The notes beneath the pieces are model-generated. The model ran no database searches and was not told the origin of the DNA. It saw only the letters and a program-made list of their open reading frames with translations. A program made the position numbers and the translations under genes. DNA of 64,000 bases from a virus, in IMG/VR virus record IMGVR_UViG_3300030102_008089, positions 63,434 through 127,433 of that record; one strand, given 5' to 3'. Of the stretch, positions 52,864-60,202 are shown piece after piece (position 1 is the stretch's first letter; each line of letters opens with the position of its first letter).

Positions 52864-53439
52864 ATGATACTAGGCTTAGATATTTCAACAACAATCGTTG
52901 GCGCTGCTCTCTTAGACAATGATGGAAACCTGATACTTAGCGAACACTGGGACATCTCTAAGGCAGAGTCCTTGTTTGAGAAGGGGGAGATTGTTGGAGC
53001 AGAATTATACTCCATCAGATCAAAATACGATATAGAAGAGGTGTTCGTTGAGACAGCTTTGAAGAAATTTTTACCAGGCAAGTCTCGGGCGGACACCATA
53101 ATAAAATTAGCAAAGTTTAACGGCATTGTGTCGTGGTTATGTTTTGAGTGTTATGAGAAACAGCCAACTTATATTAATGTTAATACAGCCAGAAGCCTTT
53201 ACGGCTTGTCTTTCCCTCGTGGCACAAAAGGACCCCAGCGAAAGAAGATGGTAATAGAGGCCGTGAAAGAGAAAGAAAAAACATCCTTTAGAATAGAAAT
53301 GGCACGGGGCGGAAAGAATTATAAAAAAGGAACCGATGACCGAGCCGACGCTGTTGTTATTGTTAGAGCGGGCGAGTTTTTGCTTAGAAACAAAAACAAT
53401 GAAGGATATTTGACAGAGAAAATAGCATTATTAAATTGA
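52864..53439 (+). CDS. RuvC-like Holliday junction resolvase
   Basis: A 191-residue RNase H-fold nuclease. The first strand MILGLDISTTIVGAALLD carries D6 of the active site, FVETALKK supplies E63, and GTDDRADAVVIVRAG near the end holds D159 and D162, the RuvC-type acidic cluster. Length is close to RuvC (about 170-190). Its role would be resolving branched DNA before packaging, a job done by endonuclease VII (gp49) in T4. It follows the tail genes closely and begins the DNA-metabolism region. Confidence 0.75.
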   Translation: MILGLDISTTIVGAALLDNDGNLILSEHWDISKAESLFEKGEIVGAELYSIRSKYDIEEVFVETALKKFLPGKSRADTIIKLAKFNGIVSWLCFECYEKQPTYINVNTARSLYGLSFPRGTKGPQRKKMVIEAVKEKEKTSFRIEMARGGKNYKKGTDDRADAVVIVRAGEFLLRNKNNEGYLTEKIALLN

Positions 53440-53457
53440 CAAACTATTTACTTTATG
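53440..53457 (+). repeat. 18-base exact repeat (copy 1) at a gene start, candidate promoter
   Basis: The sequence CAAACTATTTACTTTATG at 53440-53457 recurs exactly at 59717-59734. In both places its last three bases are the ATG of the next gene, and TATTTA lies four bases before that ATG. A third, slightly different copy is at 19690. No Shine-Dalgarno site is present, so the element may be a late promoter core for a leaderless message. Confidence 0.65.
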
Positions 53458-54069
53458 CTTTTAACTCAAGACATAATCCGCAGACTAATCAAGGAACAGA
53501 TACAAGACTCTTTGAATCTTAAAGAAGAGGTTTCCCTTAGTGGGAAGGATTTAGAAGAAAAGATAAATAGCATCGTCAGTTCTTTGGGTAATATCAGACA
53601 ATCTCAGCAGGTTCAAATTCTTCAGAAGGTAGAAGCCAAGATTAAAGAAGCCCCCGCTAATCGTAAAGACATAGACGAAGCGTGCGGTGACATGCAATCA
53701 ATTGATATGGGTGTTGATCATCACGATGATGACCACGAGGGCAGTATGGCAAAGCGGCAAATGTTTAAGACGGCAGAGTATGCTGCCGAAATTTTTGACA
53801 ACATCCACGATGATGATGAGTTCCCAGCGTGGATCCAAAGCAAAATGACGAAGATAGCAGATTACATTGGTGTGGTCAAGCACTACCTTGAGTATGACCA
53901 CGTTATGGGCGAAGCGAAACTTACTAAGAAACAAATTAAAGGTCGTGATGATGATGCTAAAGAAATAATGAAAAGCACCATTAAGCAATATGGAAAAGAG
54001 GAAGGCACAGACGCTGCCTACGCTATTGCTACTAATATACAGAAAGAAAAAGCAAAAAAGAAAAAGTGA
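53455..54069 (+). CDS. Leader-tagged protein 1 (candidate capsid-targeted)
   Basis: A 204-residue protein with an N-terminal leader MLLTQDIIRRLIKEQIQDS in which I12-K13-E14 matches the register of the other tagged proteins. After it come charged helices, a His/Asp-rich stretch (MGVDHHDDDHEGSM), and the C-terminal motif KQYGKEEGTDAAYAIATNIQKEKAKKKK. The ATG at 53455 is fixed by the 18-base element. It is the first of the leader-tagged series and couples to the next by a GTGA overlap. Function unknown. Confidence 0.6.
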   Translation: MLLTQDIIRRLIKEQIQDSLNLKEEVSLSGKDLEEKINSIVSSLGNIRQSQQVQILQKVEAKIKEAPANRKDIDEACGDMQSIDMGVDHHDDDHEGSMAKRQMFKTAEYAAEIFDNIHDDDEFPAWIQSKMTKIADYIGVVKHYLEYDHVMGEAKLTKKQIKGRDDDAKEIMKSTIKQYGKEEGTDAAYAIATNIQKEKAKKKK

Positions 54070-54656
54070 AAATCACAGTTGAAAAAATCAGGGAACTGAT
54101 TAAAGAAGAAACACAGAGAGTTCTTAACGAACAAGGTGTTTATACAACAACTGGAAAGAGTTTTACTCGCCCGAACTACAGTGCTTCCAAAGAATTTAAG
54201 ATAAAGTATCCAAACGTTGCTTATGATATACCAAACGTTGGGATAGAAAAGCTTAAAAAAGCATATTTAAGCCATTATGTCAATATGGGTGTTCTGGAAA
54301 AAATGTTAGCGATGGCCAAAAAAACAGAGAAACCAGAGGTAATTAAAAGATATCAAGATCTTTATGATGAGGCAGAGATGCACCTTAAAGAATTGCAGGC
54401 TCACCCTCGTTGGGATGACTTAAAAAAGTATTTTGAAGAAAATCCTAAGGAAATGCAAGCCGAAGAAAGCCTAAGAAAGACTTATTACAACCAGACGGGA
54501 TCGTACAGCCTGTGGAAAAAAATGAGCAAGCCTGGAGGATACTACAAGGGGATGTATACAGATATTATTGATATGTCCAAAGTAAGGTCAGCAGGGAATG
54601 CCATTGATGCCGCTGTGCGGAAGTCCAGGCGTGAAGATGGCAAATATTTTAGTTGA
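54066..54656 (+). CDS. Leader-tagged protein 2
   Basis: A 196-residue protein starting at GTG (54066), with leader MKITVEKIRELIKEETQRV (I12-K13-E14). The body is mostly helical and charged, with no recognised fold: VGIEKLKKAYLSHYVNMGVLEKMLAMAKKTEK and later MHLKELQAHPRWDDLKKYFEE. It ends with DAAVRKSRREDGKYFS. Stop-start overlap (GTGA) with the preceding tagged gene. A putative internal virion protein by the leader hypothesis. Confidence 0.6.
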   Translation: MKITVEKIRELIKEETQRVLNEQGVYTTTGKSFTRPNYSASKEFKIKYPNVAYDIPNVGIEKLKKAYLSHYVNMGVLEKMLAMAKKTEKPEVIKRYQDLYDEAEMHLKELQAHPRWDDLKKYFEENPKEMQAEESLRKTYYNQTGSYSLWKKMSKPGGYYKGMYTDIIDMSKVRSAGNAIDAAVRKSRREDGKYFS

Positions 54657-54669
54657 TATAAAAAATTAC

Positions 54670-54700
54670 TTGACCCACTAAAAACCTATGGTATTATAAT
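54670..54700 (+). promoter_or_regulatory. Sigma-70-like promoter before the HAD gene
   Basis: TTGACC (54670-54675) is followed by TATTATAAT (54692-54700); a -10 of TATTAT gives 16-base spacing and TATAAT gives 19. An AAGGGAGGTG ribosome site follows at 54705-54714. This is the best host-type promoter in the window and marks the start of the more GC-rich genes. Confidence 0.6.
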
Positions 54701-54719
54701 GTTGAAGGGAGGTGCTCCT

Positions 54720-55361
54720 GTGAAGTACCAAGTCTTTAGCGATATGGATGGTGTCCTTGTCAACTTTGAGGGCGGCGTTCTAGAATATATGAACGAGAAG
54801 TTCCAAGAGATTGCAAACAATCAGGAAAAGTACAAAGCCCTGCGTGGCTCTGGTAGCCCTGATTACAAGCTCTACAAGCTTGCCCGAGCCGCAGCCAGAG
54901 AACTTGGCGGCTGGGACGTAGAAATTAACAAGTGGCACATTGCTCGCTCCGACATGGAGGGCAGCCTTGGACGCAACAAGCGGATCCGAGACTTGATGTA
55001 TCGGATGGTTGAGAACAATGCTTCTCTCTGGGCAAACCTCGGCTGGGAGCGTGGCGGAAAAGAACTTTGGGATTACATTAAAGACATCCCAGGGTTGGAG
55101 ATTTTGTCGGCTCCAATGGCTGAAGGGTCTAAACTTGGCAAGAAAATCTGGGTCCAAAGAGAATTAGGTCTGCCGATAGAAAAAGTTAACTTGTCTGACA
55201 GTAAAGAACCCTACGGAGTTTGGAACGGAAAACAAGGACTTCTGATTGACGACCGTGACAAATATGTCAACGAGTTCCGTGAGGGTGGCGGCATCGCTAT
55301 TAAACATAATCCAGATGACGTGGATAATACGATTAGGCAACTCAAAGAACTGGGACTCTGA
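54720..55361 (+). CDS. HAD-family 5'(3')-nucleotidase-like phosphatase
   Basis: A 213-residue HAD-superfamily protein. Motif I is FSDMDGVLVNFEGG (nucleophile aspartate plus the following D), and the late acidic motif is GLLIDDRDKYVNEF followed by GGGIAIKHN, as in 5'(3')-deoxyribonucleotidases (NT5C type). The GTG at 54720 is preferred to the ATG at 54699 because a perfect ribosome site (AAGGGAGGTG, 54705-54714) lies between them and the conserved strand starts right after. Likely role: nucleotide pool control or dephosphorylation during phage DNA synthesis. Confidence 0.75.
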   Translation: MKYQVFSDMDGVLVNFEGGVLEYMNEKFQEIANNQEKYKALRGSGSPDYKLYKLARAAARELGGWDVEINKWHIARSDMEGSLGRNKRIRDLMYRMVENNASLWANLGWERGGKELWDYIKDIPGLEILSAPMAEGSKLGKKIWVQRELGLPIEKVNLSDSKEPYGVWNGKQGLLIDDRDKYVNEFREGGGIAIKHNPDDVDNTIRQLKELGL

Positions 55362-56309
55362 TTGTTCAACGATCCTAACTCTGTAAAGAAAAAGAAAATC
55401 CTTGATGAAATCCTTGGCAGACCATACCGCCAAGGCAAGGAATACCTTTACGACTCACGATGTTGCGGGCACCACAAAAAGAAACTGTCAGTCAACTTTG
55501 ACAAGAATGTTGCCAAGTGTTGGACATGCGACTGGCGTACCAAAAATTTACGACGCCTTGTCAGGCGATGGGGCGATATAAGTCATATCCATAGATGGAA
55601 GGATTTTGACGCCGATATTGAGCTAGGCGACCTAGGCAACCTGTTTGCCAAGGAAGAGGATATAAAACAGCGAATTGACCTTCCAAATGAGTTTCAAACA
55701 CTAACTGGTCGTTCCCACCCTGCCTCGGCAAGAGTTCCCCTAAACTATTTACGCAAACGTGCCGTTGAACAGAAAGACGTCCTTTATTGGAAGATTGGCT
55801 ACTGCGCTTCTGGGGAATACAAAAATAGAATTATTCTCCCATCATTTGACGAAGACGGCTACTGTAACTTTTTCACGTCTCGTACATATGACCCCAACGT
55901 TTGGCCTCCGTATTTGAACGGACCAGGGAACAAAGACATTATCTTCAATGAACTACTGATTGACTGGGAACGAGAGGTCACTCTGGTTGAGGGTGTCTTT
56001 GATGCGATCGTTGCTGGCGAGAATAGTATTCCGCTATTGGGATCGACCCTGCGAGAGGACAGCCGACTTTTCAGGAAGATTGTAAAAAACGATACACCAG
56101 TATTGCTGGGTCTGGATGCTGACGCCCACAAAAAAGCCATGAAACTTGTGAAGGCTTTGCTGGCGTATGACGTAGAAGTTAGACTTATGGATACGTCGGG
56201 CTACAAAGACATTGGAGAGATGCCGCAAGAAGTTTTTGACCAGCGAAAAGAAGATGCGCCTTTTATTGATTCTGATGCCTATTTAATGAGGATTGCTTTA
56301 TTGGCATGA
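55362..56309 (+). CDS. gp61: DnaG-type primase (T4 gp61-like)
   Basis: A 315-residue primase starting at TTG directly after the HAD stop. It has an N-terminal zinc-binding domain (SRCCGHHKKKLSVN...AKCWTCDW, Cys/His ligands) and a TOPRIM domain: VTLVEGVFDAIVAG holds the catalytic glutamate and LLGLDADAHKKAM the DxD. Length is close to T4 gp61 (342). It makes RNA primers for lagging-strand synthesis with a replicative helicase; none is encoded in the window. An alternative start within the first 15 residues cannot be excluded. Confidence 0.85.
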   Translation: MFNDPNSVKKKKILDEILGRPYRQGKEYLYDSRCCGHHKKKLSVNFDKNVAKCWTCDWRTKNLRRLVRRWGDISHIHRWKDFDADIELGDLGNLFAKEEDIKQRIDLPNEFQTLTGRSHPASARVPLNYLRKRAVEQKDVLYWKIGYCASGEYKNRIILPSFDEDGYCNFFTSRTYDPNVWPPYLNGPGNKDIIFNELLIDWEREVTLVEGVFDAIVAGENSIPLLGSTLREDSRLFRKIVKNDTPVLLGLDADAHKKAMKLVKALLAYDVEVRLMDTSGYKDIGEMPQEVFDQRKEDAPFIDSDAYLMRIALLA

Positions 56310-56318
56310 GGGCTCAGA

Positions 56319-57185
56319 ATGAAAATAACAATTTCTCAACTTCGGGGTATGGTAGAAGAAGCCTTACTTGATGAGAAGAAAAAAAAGCGAAAGAAAAAAA
56401 AGAAGAAGAAAGGCGGCAAAAAAGACGCCTGCTATCATAAGGTAAAAGCTCGTTATGATGTTTGGCCTTCTGCTTACGCTTCTGGTGCCCTCGTAAAATG
56501 CCGAAAGGTCGGCGCTGCCAATTGGGGCAACAAAAGTAAAAAAGAAGGAATCGAGCAAGATCCTCTTCGTGATATGATTCGTGAGACCATATCAGAATTG
56601 ACTGAAAAAAAAAGTAATCCTCGCATCCCAAGAAAAAAGGGACAAAAGAAAAAGTCAAAAAAGCACAGCGACCTCTACACCGATGAGGATCCAAAAGGCA
56701 CAATCCACGGACTGAAGTTTGCCACCGAAGCAGACGCAAAGAAAAGTGTGTCCAAAATCCGCAACTCCAGCCGCTCGCACGCTCATAAGGTTCAAGCCGC
56801 TGTTGCCATGGAGCAACGAGCAAAAGCAGCGGGTAAAGCCTCCGCTGCCGCAGTTTACAGAAAATATATTAACTCCGTAAAAAAAGATGAGAACCTTGAA
56901 GAAGAACCTATTGAGGAAAAGAAAAGAAAACTGACCAAGAAGCCCTCGTCAGAAACGAGCTTACGAGACTGGTTCAAACGCAAAGGAGCTAAAGGTAGCA
57001 AGAGTGGTTGGGTAGATTGTAATACCTGTCGCAAAGATAAAAAGACAGGCAGAAAAAAATGCAGTGCTTGTGGTCGCTCTAGCGGCGAAAAACGAGCAAA
57101 GTATCCGAAGTGCCGACCCACACCAGCGGCGTGTAGTAAGCGAGGCAACTATGGCAAAAAATCAAAGGCAGGTAAAAAAGGATGA
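56319..57185 (+). CDS. Leader-tagged protein 3, lysine-rich, multidomain
   Basis: A 288-residue, very basic protein with leader MKITISQLRGMVEEALLDE (V12-E13-E14), then a long lysine run (about residues 22-36). Three short modules follow: CYHKVKARYDVWPSAYASGALVKCRKV; a helical TEADAKKSVSKIRNSSRSHAHK region with AAGKASAAAVYRKYINSVKK; and a C-terminal Cys-rich region with DWFKRKGAKGSKSGWVDC and CRPTPAACSKRGNYGKKSKAG. The first and last modules look like conserved small domains of large DNA viruses (DUF5872-like for the last, from memory). It could bind DNA or be packaged with it. Confidence 0.6.
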   Translation: MKITISQLRGMVEEALLDEKKKKRKKKKKKKGGKKDACYHKVKARYDVWPSAYASGALVKCRKVGAANWGNKSKKEGIEQDPLRDMIRETISELTEKKSNPRIPRKKGQKKKSKKHSDLYTDEDPKGTIHGLKFATEADAKKSVSKIRNSSRSHAHKVQAAVAMEQRAKAAGKASAAAVYRKYINSVKKDENLEEEPIEEKKRKLTKKPSSETSLRDWFKRKGAKGSKSGWVDCNTCRKDKKTGRKKCSACGRSSGEKRAKYPKCRPTPAACSKRGNYGKKSKAGKKG

Positions 57186-57967
57186 AAAAATTACTAACAG
57201 AATGGCGAAAGTTTCTAAAGGAAGTTGATTATGAGGCAAGCGAACTCGCAATACAGATTCGACAAGAGAACCAAAAGTTGCGAGATAGAATTGAAGCCGC
57301 AATGAAAAGAGAAGGTGTTGACTGGATTTTAGAAGATATACCAGAGTGGTCTTTGATTGCTACCCCTACTTCAGAAGATGGGAGACAGCAGATGATTGAC
57401 GATATGGATGAAATTCTAGCAACCTACGGAAGTCCATCTGTCAAAGAACTTCTTATGACAAATGAGAGTGTAGAAAAAGAGATCTCAAAAACGCTGTCCG
57501 ACGAGGGCGGCGCTTCTGGCTTAGATCCATTACACAAGGCTGCTAAAAAGGTAGAAAAAAACATTTCCAAAAAAGAAGTAGAAGACATTATCAAGAAAAT
57601 GGATAATGTTACTAAACATCGTGATGGTGATTATATCAAAGAAGAGTATTACCACATCAGTGATGCTACCTATGATGATGGCACACTTGTTGAAGATGTA
57701 GAATTCTGGGACGACGTAGTTGTTGAAGCAGAATACCGTGGACGCAAAGTCAAGCTTAACAAGCCAACTCGTGGAGATGTAAAAAAATTTAAGGTCTATG
57801 TCAAAGACCCAAAAACTGGAAACGTCAAGAAGGTAAACTTTGGCGACAAGAATATGAGAATTAAAAAGTCCAACCCAAAGCGTCGCAAGTCTTTCAGGGC
57901 TCGACATAACTGTGATAACCCAGGACCAAAAACAAAGGCTCGCTATTGGTCTTGTAGGAAGTGGTAA
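57182..57967 (+). CDS. Leader-tagged protein 4 with C-terminal RHxC...YWSC domain
   Basis: A 261-residue protein with leader MKKLLTEWRKFLKEVDYEA (L12-K13-E14). Residues about 30-110 look helical (IQIRQENQKLRDRIEAAMKREGVDW). The C-terminal 60 residues are basic: GRKVKLNKPTRGDVKKFKVY, then KSNPKRRKSFRARHNCDNP ending in KARYWSCRKW, a Cys/His/Trp motif I recall as a recurrent C-terminal module in marine phage proteins. ATGA overlap with the preceding tagged gene and taATG overlap with the next. Function unknown. Confidence 0.6.
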   Translation: MKKLLTEWRKFLKEVDYEASELAIQIRQENQKLRDRIEAAMKREGVDWILEDIPEWSLIATPTSEDGRQQMIDDMDEILATYGSPSVKELLMTNESVEKEISKTLSDEGGASGLDPLHKAAKKVEKNISKKEVEDIIKKMDNVTKHRDGDYIKEEYYHISDATYDDGTLVEDVEFWDDVVVEAEYRGRKVKLNKPTRGDVKKFKVYVKDPKTGNVKKVNFGDKNMRIKKSNPKRRKSFRARHNCDNPGPKTKARYWSCRKW

Positions 57968-58431
57968 TGAAAAAGCTGATGACCGAATGGAGAAAATTTC
58001 TCCAAGAAGAGATGAAGGTTGTCATCAGTGCGGCAAAAGAATTTGTTTGCCCGCCAGCAACCCAAGACCTAAAACTCAACACAAAGAACCGTGATGCCTC
58101 CATCAAGGCAGAACACATTCAGTACGGACCTCTCAACGTTGACGAGCCAGGTGATTACTGGAAAGACATAGCCGAGTACTGGAACACGACCGAGGCAGCC
58201 GCCAAAAAGTCCAACTGCGGAAATTGTACTGCTTTTGATATTTCTCCACGAATGGACGCTTGTATGCCAGGCGTGACCTCTGATAACGATGGCAGACTTG
58301 GTTACTGCTGGATGCATCATTTCAAGTGTCACTCGGCTCGCTCTTGCCGCACTTGGGCAAAAGGCGGACCAATCAAAGAAGACAGCGTATCTTACGAGTG
58401 GCAGGAAAGAAACGACTTTGGGACAACCTAA
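57967..58431 (+). CDS. Leader-tagged protein 5, cysteine-rich (possible metal-binding)
   Basis: A 154-residue protein with leader MKKLMTEWRKFLQEEMKVV (L12-Q13-E14). The C-terminal half carries a cysteine pattern (KSNCGNCTAFD, MDACMPG, GYCWMHHFKCHSARSCRTW) resembling a small Fe-S or zinc domain such as the HiPIP-like proteins. The ATG at 57967 is chosen because it overlaps the previous stop and starts the leader; an in-frame GTG two codons earlier is also possible. No function known. Confidence 0.6.
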   Translation: MKKLMTEWRKFLQEEMKVVISAAKEFVCPPATQDLKLNTKNRDASIKAEHIQYGPLNVDEPGDYWKDIAEYWNTTEAAAKKSNCGNCTAFDISPRMDACMPGVTSDNDGRLGYCWMHHFKCHSARSCRTWAKGGPIKEDSVSYEWQERNDFGTT

Positions 58432-58880
58432 TGAAAAAGTTGATGACCGAGTGGCGGAAGTACATAAAAGAAGAGAAGATGGCAGACCTTGATGCCGAGC
58501 AAGCATATAGCACAAAAGTAAAAGGTGTCAACGTAATTATTAATCTAAAAGACACAGACCTTCAAGCAACCAAGCACAGCAAGGAACGACAGTTTCGCCA
58601 CGACGAAAAGATTTCCAACCGAGCAATCATCCAAGCGGTTGAGTTAGCCATCGGAAAAATCATTCAGGACTATGCCAACGGCGAACTTGGCAACGACGAG
58701 CCTTTCCATATTCGCATGGTCGGCAGAGGAAAGGTCCCAGCCCTCAACGTCATCGCAGTTTTAGATATGCGAAAAGGACCAGACACAATAAAAGTAATTA
58801 CAGTAATGCGTAAAGACGATTTTAAGACTGACAGTTTTGCTGGCGGACAACAAAAAACTTACACGGTACAATCACGATGA
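58431..58880 (+). CDS. Leader-tagged protein 6, possible RelE/PBECR-like nuclease
   Basis: A 149-residue protein with leader MKKLMTEWRKYIKEEKMAD (I12-K13-E14). The body resembles phage-associated RelE/barnase-like polymorphic-toxin domains in outline: TKHSKERQFRHDEKISN near the start, a central helix (AVELAIGKIIQDYANG), then two beta strands (ALNVIAVLDMRKGPDTIKVITVMRKDDF). This is a weak pattern match. The ATG at 58431 is chosen since it starts the leader and overlaps the previous stop; earlier in-frame codons lie inside the neighbour. Confidence 0.55.
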   Translation: MKKLMTEWRKYIKEEKMADLDAEQAYSTKVKGVNVIINLKDTDLQATKHSKERQFRHDEKISNRAIIQAVELAIGKIIQDYANGELGNDEPFHIRMVGRGKVPALNVIAVLDMRKGPDTIKVITVMRKDDFKTDSFAGGQQKTYTVQSR

Positions 58881-59701
58881 AGTTGATTATGGAAAACTGG
58901 CGAGGCTTTCTCCAAGAGGGAAGATACGAAGCGGCCACAACAGAACTGACCCGCAAGGTAATACCTTATGTCAAATATATTATTGACGAGATACTGCCTG
59001 GGCTCATTGAAAATCCGCCACGCAAGGACTTGACAGTCGTAACACCCAAAAGATATGAAAGGGGTAAAGGACTCCCAAAAGAACTTGAAGAAAAGATGTA
59101 TTCTGTTTCGTTCAAATTTTATATTGATAAAAAACTAGCAGAAGAAACAGGGGACAAATTCCAAATCGGCGGGGCTTTTATGGGAGACCCAGAAATCCCA
59201 AGCGATAGTTATATGGTAGTCAATAGTTATTTGGATACTGGCTTCAGCGAACAAGATCTTAACGCTTATCTTGGCGAACTCAAAGCAGTCACTATCCACG
59301 AGATTCAACACGGCGGCCAAACCGATGATGTGTTGAAAACCTCTGACCCCCGAACTTACAACCCTATGGGCGGAATCAACTGGAACTATAACAACCTTGA
59401 TGGTATTCGTGGATATTATGCTTCGGAATCTGAAACAGATTCTTACACCAAAGAAGTTTATAAAAGAGCAAAGTATTATAAAATACCTTACACAGAAGCG
59501 TTAGATATGCGTATCAAACAATTCTTTGATATGTTTAAGCGCCGCCGAGACAAGATGAACGCCGAAGACAAGAGGGAAACTCCTGGCGAGTTTAGGGTCC
59601 AGTACACAGAAGAAGAACTCAAAGACTTCTTTTACAACGAACTGCGTGATAAATATATTGCGTTTGCTAAAACAAAATATCCAGAGGCTGTGGGAATATA
59701 A
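58877..59701 (+). CDS. Leader-tagged protein 7, HExxH metalloprotease-like
   Basis: A 274-residue protein with leader MKLIMENWRGFLQEGRYEA (L12-Q13-E14). A zinc-protease motif HEIQH is at residues 141-145 in AVTIHEIQHGGQTDD. The flanking sequence NSYLDTGFSEQDLNAYLGEL precedes it, and Glu-rich GYYASESETDSYTKE follows at a distance fitting a third ligand. If the leader targets it to the capsid, it could be an internal virion protease delivered with DNA. The start overlaps the preceding stop (ATGA). No family name assigned. Confidence 0.65.
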   Translation: MKLIMENWRGFLQEGRYEAATTELTRKVIPYVKYIIDEILPGLIENPPRKDLTVVTPKRYERGKGLPKELEEKMYSVSFKFYIDKKLAEETGDKFQIGGAFMGDPEIPSDSYMVVNSYLDTGFSEQDLNAYLGELKAVTIHEIQHGGQTDDVLKTSDPRTYNPMGGINWNYNNLDGIRGYYASESETDSYTKEVYKRAKYYKIPYTEALDMRIKQFFDMFKRRRDKMNAEDKRETPGEFRVQYTEEELKDFFYNELRDKYIAFAKTKYPEAVGI

Positions 59702-59716
59702 CAAATACTCCTTTCG

Positions 59717-59734
59717 CAAACTATTTACTTTATG
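59717..59734 (+). repeat. 18-base exact repeat (copy 2) at a gene start, candidate promoter
   Basis: CAAACTATTTACTTTATG here is identical to 53440-53457, including position relative to the ATG (59732). The surrounding bases differ, so the identity is limited to the element itself. It separates the leader-tagged group from the following membrane-protein genes. Confidence 0.65.
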
Positions 59735-60202
59735 AGTAGGGAAAGGGATTTCTACAGAAAAATGCAAGAAGACGCTCGTAATTCTATGTACGAGCCAGAG
59801 ATTATTGATGTCTCCCCACCCGCCAAGAAAGTAAAAACCAACTACCTTTCAGCAGTCGTTTGGACTTCGGTTGTCGCAACTGTGGTCTGTACGATTTTTA
59901 TGGGTCTCCTTTTATATGTTGTGAATGAGAGCCAGATTGAAGAGCGACTTGAAACGGCTGCGAGCCACGCTCTTTACAATTTGGAAAGCGTCATCAAGCA
60001 GCAGAACATAGAGATACAGCAATTGAAGGCAGAAAATAAAAAGATATATAATCACATAAAGTTTTGGACTCCGATAGAACACAGGTTTCCACCAGGCGTA
60101 AAAGAAACCTGGGAGATACCGTTCTACGGAACACCAAAATATGAACGCCGCTCTTTCCAATTATCACAGGAACCAGAACTATGCTTACCTTTCTTGGAAT
60201 AA
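59732..60202 (+). CDS. Single-pass membrane protein with coiled-coil domain
   Basis: A 156-residue protein with an N-terminal charged tail, one transmembrane segment (about residues 38-63, VVWTSVVATVVCTIFMGLLLYVV), and a helical region (ERLETAASHALYNLESVIKQQNIEIQQLKAENKKIY) that looks like a coiled coil. The C-terminus is a short soluble part. It starts from the repeated CTATTTA element and overlaps the M50 protease gene by 22 bases, suggesting it works with or regulates that protease. Unknown family; a spanin-like role is possible but not shown. Confidence 0.65.
   Translation: MSRERDFYRKMQEDARNSMYEPEIIDVSPPAKKVKTNYLSAVVWTSVVATVVCTIFMGLLLYVVNESQIEERLETAASHALYNLESVIKQQNIEIQQLKAENKKIYNHIKFWTPIEHRFPPGVKETWEIPFYGTPKYERRSFQLSQEPELCLPFLE

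Noticed and set aside
56314-56823. 169-residue minus-strand frame rich in F, L and S
   Set aside because: It is the antisense of the lysine-rich leader-tagged protein; the apparent hydrophobic composition comes from reading AAA/AAG codons backwards.
58069-58515. 148-residue minus-strand frame
   Set aside because: Antisense to two leader-tagged genes with clear leaders and coupled starts.
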